A program made the position numbers and the translations under genes. A model generated the notes under the pieces. It made no database searches. It was not told the origin of the DNA and saw only the letters and a list, made by a program, of their open reading frames with translations. Positions 24,235 through 33,245 of a stretch of 64,000 nucleotides of DNA are shown here, piece after piece (position 1 is the stretch's first letter; every line of letters starts with the position of its first letter). The DNA comes from Coriolopsis trogii (Eukaryota; Basidiomycota; Agaricomycetes; Polyporales; Polyporaceae), in NCBI GenBank assembly GCA_020543525.1, contig JAHYIO010000004.1, forward strand, positions 1,364,001 to 1,428,000, in the 5' to 3' direction.

Positions 24235-24460
24235 TGAAAAAGAAGCGAAATCTCGAAGTCCTCGGGACTTTTGAGCACGCGGGTGAGGAAGGAGGAGGAA
24301 GAGAGAGATGAGCGAGGGACGAGACATATGAGGAGGAGAGAGACAAAGAGGCATACTACAAAGGAGAGAGAAAGAGGAAAGGGACACGACGCGTCACGTT
24401 GCGTCTCGCACGTGCTCCTCATGCGACATAGACCTCGGTCTTGCGAGCAAGACCGATACA
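24235..24460 (-). repeat. 5' split repeat A1 of the YR retrotransposon
   Basis: Direct copy of A2 (19928-20153) with only a few substitutions, ending GATACA at the host junction. Host intron sequence TACATATTC begins at 24461. Confidence 0.82.
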
Positions 24461-24695
24461 TACATATTCTATTTCTTTCCGCAATTACCTCTCTTGCCAC
24501 AATGTCGACGTCGACACCACCCTGTCGTTCTCGAGCATATGCAATTCTGCTTAGCAGATGTTGGGATTGGGGCATTCTCCATCTCCATCGCACACTGCTA
24601 TACTCACGAGCACGCGTAACGGAGACATTACATAGAGTCTCGCCTCGCCATGCTCACGTTGCAACAACAGCAGCCTCACACCGTCTGTGCCTTAG

Positions 24696-26057
24696 ATTGT
24701 TCATGGTCTCTATCGCCGATCGCTCAAAGTACTATCAGCTCTATCTCTCTCAAGGCCTTGGAATGGGTATTGGCGCTGGCTTGATCTACGTACCGACAAT
24801 GGCTCTACAAGGCCAGCACTGGCGTGCCCGACGCGCATTGGCTATGGGCGTCGTAGTCTGTGGTATGTTTGTACACTTAGTGGGACATGCAATCATGCCT
24901 ACACCACCTTACAGGTTCCTCTGTTGGCGGCATCATTTTTCCCATCATGCTCAACCAGCTCTTCCACGGCAGCACCAGTTTCAAGTGGGGCGTGCGAGCG
25001 AGCGCTTTCATCGTACTTGCCCTCCTACTGGCAAGCAACCTCCTTTTGTACCCTAGACCGGTTCGTGCTGGTCGACCGTCGGCTGATATCAAGGCTATCC
25101 TCTCTGATGTACCATACATGATGATCAACATTGCGTGAGTGGGCATGTCGTCGTGCTACACAAGTCGCTAATGGCCCATCCTAGGTCTCTCATCATCGAT
25201 TGGGGCCTGTTCTTCCCATGTAAGTGCGCCTCCTCCCGATACACGTCAATGTCGAGACGAAGCTCACATATTGAGGCAGATTTCTACTTACAGCTTTATG
25301 CTGTCCTCCACGGAGTGGATCCTGACGTGGCCTTCTACATCGTCAGTCTTTCCCTGCGTATATGACTCCAATTATACTCATTTCAATCCACCAGTTGGCC
25401 ATTATGAATACCGCTGCTATCCCTGGGCGAATTGTACCCAACTACCTCGCGGACAGGTTCGGTGCCTTTAACACAATGATTTCTGTGACGTTCAGATGTT
25501 CTGCGCTCCTGTTTGCTCTGTTTGGAATCAAGGATGTGGCCGGCACTGTCGTATTCGCTGTTCTGTTTGGCTTCTTTTCTGGAGCATGTCAGTCCATCGT
25601 CTTCATTTTCAGTCTCGCTCTGAATCTGATACCGTACTTCTCTCCTCCCCTGCAGTCCTCTCGCTGTGTGCTCCGTGCGTAGTCATTCTCACCACCAAGG
25701 AGAGCGAGATTGGGTGCGTGCAATATGTTCCACCACCACGCCCGCTGACTCTCTCGCATACTCCGGTTTCTGCAGAGCGCGATTTGGTATTGCCTATCTG
25801 ATAAGCTCCGTTGGTGCTCTGACCGGAAATCCAATCATTGGTGCGCTCCTCGGGGATACTTTTCCATGGTGGAAGCCTATCCTTCTTGCTGGGGTATGTC
25901 CTCGTCTTCAGTTTCAACCTTCATGATCAGTCATACGTACGACCTAGGGTTGACCACGACCATACTACTGTTGCAGATCGCCGCCACAGTAGGTTCCGTC
26001 ATCTTTGTCGTTGCGCGAAACGTGATTGCGGCGCGCAAGGGGACTCCATTTGTGTGA
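24696..26057 (+). pseudogene. MFS transporter-like gene, block 3 of 3 (3' half)
   Basis: After the residual intron (24461-24695, ending GTGCCTTAG) the exons join in frame: 24696-24862, 24915-25134, 25185-25219, 25280 to about 25341, and four more. They end FVVARNVIAARKGTPFV with TGA at 26055-26057. Visible transporter features include LYLSQGLGMGIGAGLIY, RRALAMGV and ADRFG. The membrane segments FYILAIMNTAAIPGRIVPN and AYLISSVGALTGNPIIGALLGD also match the carboxy half of fungal monocarboxylate-transporter-like MFS proteins. All introns are GT-AG and 45-70 bp, except the one that received the Ngaro element. No coding lesion is seen, so the gene was probably functional before the insertions. 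Confidence 0.85.
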
Positions 26058-26568
26058 GTGGTGGCATGGGTTCCGACCGCTCTTGCAAGGACGTCTGCTA
26101 TAGAGCGGGTCTGCCTCCTGATCACTTGGGTCGGTTCTTGTGTTTTTTTTTCTCATGGGTAGAGTTATGCACTCTAAATTTCTCGAAGCAAATAGCGCGC
26201 ACGAGCCTCATCCCATATGAACTAGGATGGACTCTGCAGCTCAACGACTCCCCAGTCGCAGTTAGCGCATCCTCAAAGCACTGCTACGCATAGAGCGTTG
26301 GACATCACAATTTTGTAGTATTTGCTCTGCGAGTGGATGCTGTCCAGACGGCCCAAGATATTTGGAAACGGTGGCAGCGACAAGTCGGTTTTACGGCATA
26401 TCTGAATCAGGGCTGGGCGTCTGCGCCCGGACCTGGCTTGATTTAAGAACTTGAATTCGAAGTCGCTTCTCCAGATCATCCTACCCCTGTCGACTTCGCC
26501 TTGGAGTTCGCCACTGCCGCTCTTTCCGACTTGCTTTGAAAGGTTGTATTTCAGCCCCTTCAGTAAAC
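26058..26568. other. Intergenic region downstream of the MFS gene
   Basis: No gene is supported. Presumed 3' UTR and spacer, ending where the GC-rich repeat family begins. Confidence 0.4.
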
Positions 26569-27067
26569 ATGTACTATTATTAGCTGCATGCGGACTGCAA
26601 ATGCATTGAGTGGCAATGCCACGTGGTGCCGTGCGGAGCGTCCGTCCGGCAGTGGGGCATGTTCCGCGCGGGAGTCCGGCCGGGGTACGACCTGGTGAGC
26701 CACGCAGAATGCTCTGTGGGTGAGATCTCGGGTGATCGTCCGGGGTGGAGGGGGCGTGTTATGGCGGTATTGGTGTATTCTGGGCCTTCGGACCGTTTGA
26801 TTTTGACTATATAGGGCTCTCATGTGACGAAAATGATGACGAACCTCTCGCAATGGGTTTAGAAGGCCGACGGGTGCAGGAATGGGGGGTTCGAATGGTC
26901 AGGGCAGGAGGACCGGGTGGTGACCTGTGGGCCGGGACGTACCTGGATGGCTCTGGATGGCCTGGACAGGTGGTGAGGGATGATGGCAAGCTGGTAAACA
27001 CATTTCATGAGGCCCAGTAGGTCGAAATGGAGGAATAGGTAGGTAGGGGGGCGCGGGGTCGGGGTCG

Positions 27068-27490
27068 GGGTACCTTACCTGGGCCGGCTCAGCTGGCGGT
27101 TTGGTTCACCAGGTGGGCTCGCAAGGTGGCTCTGGTAGCATGAATGGCTCGACCGACCCGTGCAAACAGGTTTTGAAGCCGGGACCCAATCTTGAATAAT
27201 GTTGGGATGGTGAACTGAGCGGCCTTTGTATGGTGCTGTCAGGTGTTCTGCGTGGCGTGGGCCGAGCTTGGGCAGCCGAGCTGCGCTGCCCAACAGATTG
27301 CCCTGGAAGGTGTCCCGCGCAGAGTGCTAAAAGTCCTTCATGAAAGGTGCCGCGCGGGCTATTTAGTGTAACTGTATTGCGAGCCGCGCGGTAAATCATG
27401 TTGCATTGGTAGGCGTTCCGCGTGGCATGAACACAATCCAAACCATCCGGACCATCTGAACCATCGGTTGGGCGACTGACCCGGATGATG
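27068..27490. repeat. E-family repeat unit 1
   Basis: Starts with CCTGGGCCGGCTC. It then contains TGGCTCGACCGACC, ATGTTGGGATGGTGAAC, GGTGCCGCGCGG and GGCGTTCCGCGTGGCATGA, in the same order as units 2 and 3. Confidence 0.5.
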
Positions 27491-27649
27491 ATGTATACGC
27501 ACCTTACGTGCTCCTGATTGTGGCCTGTCAGCGTGGCACTGAGTAAGTGGCTGTGGATGACCTCTAGATAACCACAATTACGGGCCGCATGTCTGGCCTA
27601 CAGTGCACCATACCACTCGGGAGCCTCACAACCCAGGGGATAGCTGGTA

Positions 27650-28070
27650 GGGGTCGGCTCACCTCTTCACAGCCAGTGTGTCTGGCGGTTCTGGCAGGCG
27701 GTTTGAATTGCACTCTGGCTCCGGTAACATAAGTGGCTCGACCAACCCATAAAAACAGTATTTAGGCTGGGATCAAACACCAAAAATGTTGGGATAGTGA
27801 GCCGAGCGGCCTCTGGATTGCACTGTCATATGTCCTGCGCGGAGCCGGCTGAGCTGGGAGACCCGACCCACGCGGGTGATCAAATGGCTCTGAACGCTGT
27901 CCCGCGCAGTGTGCCGAACGCACCAGGCCAATAGTGCCACGCGGCCCAACCGTAACGTCATGATGGTGGACCGCGCGGCACATTGCCCTGTAATGAGAGG
28001 CGTTCCGCGCGATATGAGCGTCATCTTCATCATCCTAGCGGTCGGCTGGCCGACCGACCCGGGCAACTGT
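27650..28070. repeat. E-family repeat unit 2
   Basis: Shares with unit 1 TGGCTCGACCAACCC, ATGTTGGGATAGTGAGC, GGACCGCGCGGCACA and GGCGTTCCGCGCGATATGA. It is diverged at many positions, mostly transitions. Confidence 0.5.
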
Positions 28071-28224
28071 AACAATACTCCTCGGTGCATGTGATTGCTG
28101 TTTAGTTGCGTCCAATAAGTTACTAGCTCTAGATGGCTTTTACATAGTGACAACTACGTTTCATATTGTTGTTCTCCGGGTCACCATACCTGTCATCACA
28201 TCCAGGGAGTCAGGGTGTGGGGCA

Positions 28225-28640
28225 GGGTACCTCTCTCGGGCTGTCTCGGCTGACGGTTCGGATGGGTGTATGGGACTGCAGCCTGGCTCTGACAGGAAAA
28301 ATGGCCTGACGGACCTGTGGAAGCGGGTTTTTTGCGCTGGAAGCAAATCCAAAAACGTGTTGGGATAGTGAACCGAGCAGAATCCACTGTCCTATGTCCT
28401 GCGCGGAGTGGGCTGACCCGGGGGACCCAAGCCGCGCAGACCAACAACATGACCTAAAAGCTGTCCTGTGTGGAGGGCAAGACGTCCCTCATCAACAGTG
28501 CCGCGCGGTACACAATGACCACCCACTTGGTGGACCGTGCAGTGCGTTGTCTTGCAATGGGCGGTGTTCCGCATGGCATGACCGTCATCCTTATCATTCA
28601 CACCATTGGCTGACAGACTGACCCGGTTAACTCAGATGCC
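28225..28640. repeat. E-family repeat unit 3
   Basis: Contains TGTTGGGATAGTGAACCGAGC, GTGCCGCGCGGTACACA and GCGGTGTTCCGCATGGCATGA in the same order as the other units. Confidence 0.5.
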
Positions 28641-28659
28641 CCTCACAAGCTCCTCACTG

Positions 28660-28985
28660 GTGCCTGGCTTCCCCGCTTGCTGGAATAACAACGGGTATAC
28701 TGAGCTGGAGTGCCTTCTGGTGTTCGACCCCAGGTCCAGTGACAATATGGTTGGTAACAGCAGCGGCGGTTGGTACAGAGGCAGGAGTGGTGCAGAAAGG
28801 ATGGGTGGTATCCGTCTGCATCTTGTCGCTCCATTTTGTCTCCATCTCACGGAGAGCCATCTTAGCATTCTCGAGAAGGACGTCGTCCTCAACGGTCCCG
28901 ATACAAACGGAGATACCAGAAGTGTCAGTGATGGTGTGGGTGCATACGTGGAAGAGATTGAAGGGATAGACACCGGTGGTGGTGC
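28660..28985 (-). pseudogene. Fragment of a hypothetical coding region
   Basis: On the minus strand one frame reads EDDVLLENAKMALREMETKW and SDKMQTDTTHPF before ending. The helical, charged block resembles the coiled part of gene Y (47165-47848), but the match is short. It may be a gene remnant carried by or next to the E-family repeats. I cannot assign a function and the limits are guesses. Confidence 0.25.
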
Positions 28986-29565
28986 GACATTCTGATATTC
29001 AGTTCTTGTATAGGTCGGGCTGAGTGAGCTGCACGGTACATCAGCCAGTGGGGCCCCGACCTCCCACGTGGTGTACTATGTAGTCCCTTGCAAACTGCTG
29101 CGCGGTTTGGGCTGGAGCTCGTGCTGACAGACCGCGTGGCATTCATTACAGGTGATAGTGACGGACCGCGCGGTTTGGTTGGCAGACCCTCGTGACAGAC
29201 CGCGCGGTTCATGGTGATCAGGGCAGTGTTTGATTACGCGGTCCGGCTAGGAGGTTAAGCCTACCGAACCGCGAGGTTCAGGTGGCAGTGCTGACTGACC
29301 TAGCGGTCAGTTCAGCTCTCCTGACTCTCAAGCACCCTGCAAGGGGCAAGGACATTTGTAGCTTGGCCGGGAGGGCCGGAACGTTGTCAAACGGACTCTT
29401 AGGTAGATGTCGCCCTCCAATTTGACAGTGACACAATATGGAACATGTGCAAAACTGTGTGAGGTTCCAATGTAGGCCACAACACCATGATTCAGGACAG
29501 TATGTACAATGGGTCCGCAATTCAGGTTGTGATATTCAGATTTTTGTACATCATTCCAGTGAGCC

Positions 29566-30561
29566 CTAGTTTTCCGCCTCCTCTGGCCCGAGTCTCCTCT
29601 GCACTTTTTCCAGGACATAATCCCAATGATCTCCATACCCATCGTTTACGTCCCTCATCAGTGCACGGGATTGAATCTGCTCGACCTGTTGTTGGATGTA
29701 GTGACAATGTTCGACCTCGGCATCAACATACCTCCTGACGAGCTCATCCACCAACATAGTAGGCCCCACGTTCACAGGGCTCTCAGTGCCCCGGTTGGAT
29801 TGCTCGTCCAAGCCGGTGTCGGCCCGGTCGTCGTCCGGCTCGGCCGAGAGCTCCTCCTCCCCTCCAAAAAACTCTGCCGCAAAAAAACGGGCCCACCAGG
29901 GAAGTCCCTGTAAGGCGACATCGGGGGGGTCCCTAGTGAAGAGGTGTTGTGACGTTGGGTCCGGTTCGTCATCCTCCCAGAACATCTCTTCTGCATGGAG
30001 GGGAGAGTGATGGTGCTCACGATAGGCGGCGGCTGGTTTCAGTTCCTCCTCACCAAACATCACGTCCGCACGGAGGGGCGATCCACTCCAGTCTTGATTG
30101 TCGGAGGACATTTTGGGGTTGTCGTCACCAAAGATCCCCTCCGCGCGGACGGGCGAGCGTGAACCGTGTTTACCAACTGGGGCGGGATCGTAGTTGTCCG
30201 TGCCAAAAACTGCATCGGCTCGGATGGGCGAGACGGACGCGTGTTCAGCAACCAGAGGCCAGTTGGTGTCGTCCTCGCCAAACAGTGCATCAGCACAGAT
30301 GGGCGAGCTGAACTCCTTGCCAGTCCCCAGGATGGAATCGGGAGCGTCCTCACCAAGAATTCTGTCGGCTTGGATGGGCGAGCCAGACTTCTCACCAACC
30401 CCTGTGTCGGGATTGGGACCGTCCTCACCAAAGATTACATCGGCTCGGACGGGTGAGCCGATTGAGTCTCCAGCAACCGGGCTCCGTTTAGAGACTGCCT
30501 GAAAAGAAAGGGCTCGGGCGGATGAGGGCTGTAGTTTTTTCGGTAACTTGGAGGGAGTTGC
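29566..30561 (-). pseudogene. Gene X, 3' part: SPxRADxxFGED tandem-repeat protein (severed)
   Basis: The frame is open from the Ty3 junction (30561) to the stop at 29566. Between about 30465 and 29975 it encodes seven imperfect repeats of 24-26 residues with consensus SPxRADxxFGED followed by an acidic/Asn/Pro linker (SPVRADVIFGED, SPIQADRILGED, SPIRADAVFGTD, SPLRADVMFGEE and others). An acidic region and a charged helical carboxy terminus (YVDAEVEHCHYIQQQVEQI) follow. The 5' part lies at 56001-58027 on the other strand; joining the two at the shared GCAAC keeps the frame and gives about 453 residues in total. The function is unknown; the family was not recognised. It cannot be expressed intact in the present arrangement. 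Confidence 0.7.
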
Positions 30562-31049
30562 TGTTAAGATCGGTCTAAGCGAGGGATGCTACGGCCTTCG
30601 AGCGCGCAGCGAGATGTCGCAAAGATGTGAAGAGTGAATAGAACACCGTTCTATTCGGAAGCTTGATGGTACAGATTAGGTAAACGAGGAGATCAAAGCT
30701 GGGGTTCCTTGATGGAAACCTTGGCTATTATATATAGTACAACGTAGCCTGCCATAAACAGTATAGTGTCGTGGCAGTACCATAGAAACGGAGTCATGAG
30801 GCTGCGGATGACTGAGCAGGGGTTATATATAGCTAAGCTGACAGATCTGGGTTTATATATAGATGGGCTGACTGAGCAAGGAGATATAGATAGCAAAGAT
30901 GATTAAGCATATGTAAAGGTGATGACGAAAAGACGAACGATGCATGCGGGAAGACAAAGAGTAAGCAGGATGACGACAAGGGACAGAGGACGCGACGAAA
31001 TGGTAAGGAACAAGACGATACTGGTCAGAAGTAAGGGTAGGTTGTAACA
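30562..31049 (-). repeat. 3' LTR of Ty3 copy 1
   Basis: 488 bp, TG...CA bounded on either strand. A TATATA-rich stretch (about 30725-30860) is the likely promoter region. It retains many CpG sites that are TpG/CpA in the 5' LTR. Confidence 0.9.
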
Positions 31050-31068
31050 TTACCCCCCTCTCAAGGCC
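31050..31068 (-). other. Polypurine tract of Ty3 copy 1
   Basis: On the minus strand GAGAGGGGGG followed by TAA directly abuts the 3' LTR, the expected position of the plus-strand primer. Confidence 0.7.
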
Positions 31069-31090
31069 GATGGTCCCCAGAGGCGTACTA

Positions 31091-32316
31091 GACCTGGTCG
31101 ACGTCGTCCATTGATGGCGCTGCATTGCCATTAAGAAACGTAGCGTTGGTTTGGGCGTCGTGTTGTTCTAGGAGGTTGTCATTGTTGACCTTGACGTCCA
31201 TCGCGTTGCTGTCCAACGACTCCCAAGTCGCATTGTTCGCGGCCGCCTCGTCCCACCTGCTCTCTGGAACGCCCCACCCCTCATCGCTCAGAGGGAGACG
31301 ACGAATGTTGATCCTCGTCACCCTGTCGACGACGTTTCCGTGGGCGATCCCCCCCCAGGGTCTCCTCGGCAGCAAGTCCCCCAACACTTGCATGATGTAG
31401 GGGTGCACTGCGAGGTGCCGCAGGGCGTCTTAGGCGACTCGGACGAGTCGCGCGTACGCGTCCTCCAGAGCCGCCAAGACGTGCCTCTGGTTCGCCCCCG
31501 AACTCTCGGCCAGCAGGATCCCTTGTTGGATCCCCGGCCCGATATGCACGTACTCTCGATAGGCTTGCACCCACCGGAGAGCCTCAGGGTACTCGGTCAA
31601 CCGCACCTCCACCGTTCCCTCCAAGTCCGGGTGCGCCAACACCCACCCCATGCGGTCATGGAGAGTCCCGTCGCTGTACAACCCAGTCTGGGGGCGGGGA
31701 AGGTGGTTGTAGGAGGGGAGCAGATTGCGACTGGAGCGAATAAATGAGGGTGTGGGTGGTTGCCGTAAGATGGACGAGTGCGTGTGTGAACCGGTAGAAC
31801 TCGGGGGAGGAAGAACAGGGGTAGTTGTTGTTGTGGCAGCGGTTGTTGCGGTTGCGGCGGCGGTTGCGGGAGTTCTGGGGTTGTTGCTGGTTCTGTTGGG
31901 GTTGCTGGTGGGGCATCGTGGTCGTGAGTGATGGTGAGGCTGGGGATATGTTCGAGGTTGGGGAGGTCGACAAATTCACCTGGAGACAGAGGAGGATTGT
32001 AGTGGGAATGGGGGTTCGGTTGGTGAGAGGTTGAAGCTGAAGAGAAAGGTGGAAAAGGGGGAGGAGGTATAAAATCAGATAAAAAAGAATGAATAGGAAT
32101 AGGTCGAGTGGGGAGGGGAGCCGTGATGAGACGAGAAGAGGAGGCTGTGGGAAGATGGGGAGCTGTAAAGGTTGAAGGTTCTGGGGAGGTAGGAAAATAT
32201 TGAGGGCTTGTTGGAGGGGGAAGAGGAGTAGGATTATAAGGAGGACTTGGGGGAGCATCGTAGTCGGGGTATTGGAGTTCACCCGGAATGGTAGGTGGAA
32301 AAGAAAAGTGGGACAT
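31091..32316 (-). CDS. Ty3 ORF3: conserved post-integrase protein of unknown function
   Basis: The frame starts MSHFSFPPTIPGELQ at 32316 with a long Pro/Ser/Gln-rich region. After a probable intron near 31700 it continues with GWVLAHPDLEGTVEVRLTEY, a block I recognise from ORF3 of other mushroom Ty3 elements. It ends ...NAAPSMDDVDQV at about 31091. An in-frame TAA occurs at about 31430. The function is unknown; its conserved position between integrase and 3' LTR suggests a selected role in the element. Confidence 0.5.
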
Positions 32317-32324
32317 GGTTTCGT

Positions 32325-33245
32325 TCAGGCCATTCTGTGTCGTTTTTTATAGGCTTTTAGGATTGTTTGTGCGTGTTTGAGGTCCCTTTCCCGTAGCCAT
32401 TGGTTCTCGTAAGAAGGCTGACCCTTCCATATGACTAAGTATTGGACTCCGCCTCTGGCCGGTTTCCAATGATTAATGATCGCTTCTATTTCCCATTCTT
32501 CTTCTCCGCCGATGATTTCCAGTGGTAGGGATTGGTAATTCGGCCCATGTTCCACTGTTTCGTGATATGGGGTGAGTAATGCCACATGGAACACCGGGTG
32601 GATCTTCCATGATTTAGGTAATTGAAGTCGCACTGTGACAGGTCCCATTACATTGTCAATTATAAAGGGTTCTTCTTGTTTTGGTGCTAGTTTCCAATTT
32701 GGGTATGGTAATTTGAGATTCGTGGATTCAAGGTAGACTTTGTCTCCTTTTTTGAACTCATAGTTCCCTCCTGCATACCGTTTGGCCATGGCCAGATTGG
32801 CTTTGTCATGGCTTGCCAAAGCTTGTTTACGTTGTTCCTGCAGGTCTGCTAATCTTTCCTCTGTGCTAGGGTGTTTCACCGCTGGCCTGGTTGTTGGTAG
32901 AGCCTTCAGTTGATATCCCATGAGTAATTCAAAGGGTGATCGGTTGGTGACTGAATGGGTGCGATGGTTGTGTGCGAATTCAAATTGCGCTAATTTGTCG
33001 CTCCATGTGTCCGGGTAGTTTCCGCAGTATATACGCAATGCAACTTCTATTTCTTGTATCGTTCTTTCCGACTGGCCATCAGTTTGTGGATGGTGTGATG
33101 TGCTCAATACTCCTTTTACTCCGATTAGGGTATTCAATTCCTGATATGCTTGTGAAATGAATTGAGGGCCTCTATTGGAGATAATTCGGTCTGATAAACC
33201 GAATTGTTTGTATACGTCTTGCTCCAGCATCTTGGCTGTGTCCAT
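32325..33245 (-). CDS. Ty3 integrase carboxy half with chromodomain (copy 1)
   Basis: This frame continues pol after a one-base frameshift near 33250. It holds the rest of the integrase core (SNRGPQFISQAYQEL, HHPQTDGQSERTIQEIE with the catalytic Glu), the GPY/F-like module (GDKVYLEST, GPVTVRLQLP, HPVFHVALL) and a carboxy-terminal chromodomain (VQYLVIWKGQPSYENQWLRE). The chromodomain would direct insertion to modified chromatin. The second catalytic Asp, normally in SDRGPQF, is Asn here, so integrase should be inactive. Copy 2 has the same substitution. Confidence 0.88.
   Translation of the reverse strand: MDTAKMLEQDVYKQFGLSDRIISNRGPQFISQAYQELNTLIGVKGVLSTSHHPQTDGQSERTIQEIEVALRIYCGNYPDTWSDKLAQFEFAHNHRTHSVTNRSPFELLMGYQLKALPTTRPAVKHPSTEERLADLQEQRKQALASHDKANLAMAKRYAGGNYEFKKGDKVYLESTNLKLPYPNWKLAPKQEEPFIIDNVMGPVTVRLQLPKSWKIHPVFHVALLTPYHETVEHGPNYQSLPLEIIGGEEEWEIEAIINHWKPARGGVQYLVIWKGQPSYENQWLRERDLKHAQTILKAYKKRHRMA

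Larger units (their letters stand above)
19664..24460 (-). mobile_element. Ngaro/PAT-type tyrosine-recombinase retrotransposon, about 4.8 kb
   Basis: Gag-like, reverse transcriptase/RNase H and tyrosine recombinase genes lie in that order on the minus strand, flanked by split direct repeats in the A1-ORFs-B1-A2-B2 arrangement. On the minus strand A1 is 24460-24235, B1 is 20281-20154, A2 is 20153-19928 and B2 is 19791-19664. This layout, with no integrase, defines Ngaro/PAT-like YR elements, which integrate as circles without making a target duplication. Consistent with this, no duplication is seen: host sequence runs ...TTTTCTCG at the left and TACATATTC... at the right, rejoining as a normal intron donor GTACAT. 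No methyltransferase domain was seen, favouring Ngaro over DIRS. Confidence 0.87.
26569..29330. repeat. Degenerate copies of a GC-rich non-coding repeat family (E family)
   Basis: The left edge (TACTATTATTAGCTGCATGC...) resembles the terminal sequence of the TIR element at 47855/49172, and the same order of landmarks follows. These include GTTCCGCGCGGG, GTAGGGGTACC-like G/T-rich tracts, GTGAACCGAGCGG, and repeated CCGCGCGG and its one-base variants. Inside are three diverged units of about 420 bp (entered separately). At 29095-29280 is a cluster of GACCGCGCGGTT motifs. No protein-coding potential was recognised in it. Confidence 0.55.

Noticed and set aside
20881..24311. Plus-strand open frames across the YR element (for example 23079-23966)
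   Set aside because: They are complements of the GC-rich gag and RT genes, whose motifs are clear on the minus strand.
30166..30502. Plus-strand repetitive open frame with repeated DGRA/SPRI-like words
   Set aside because: It is the antisense of the SPxRADxxFGED repeats; the minus-strand frame is longer and joins the gene X 5' part.
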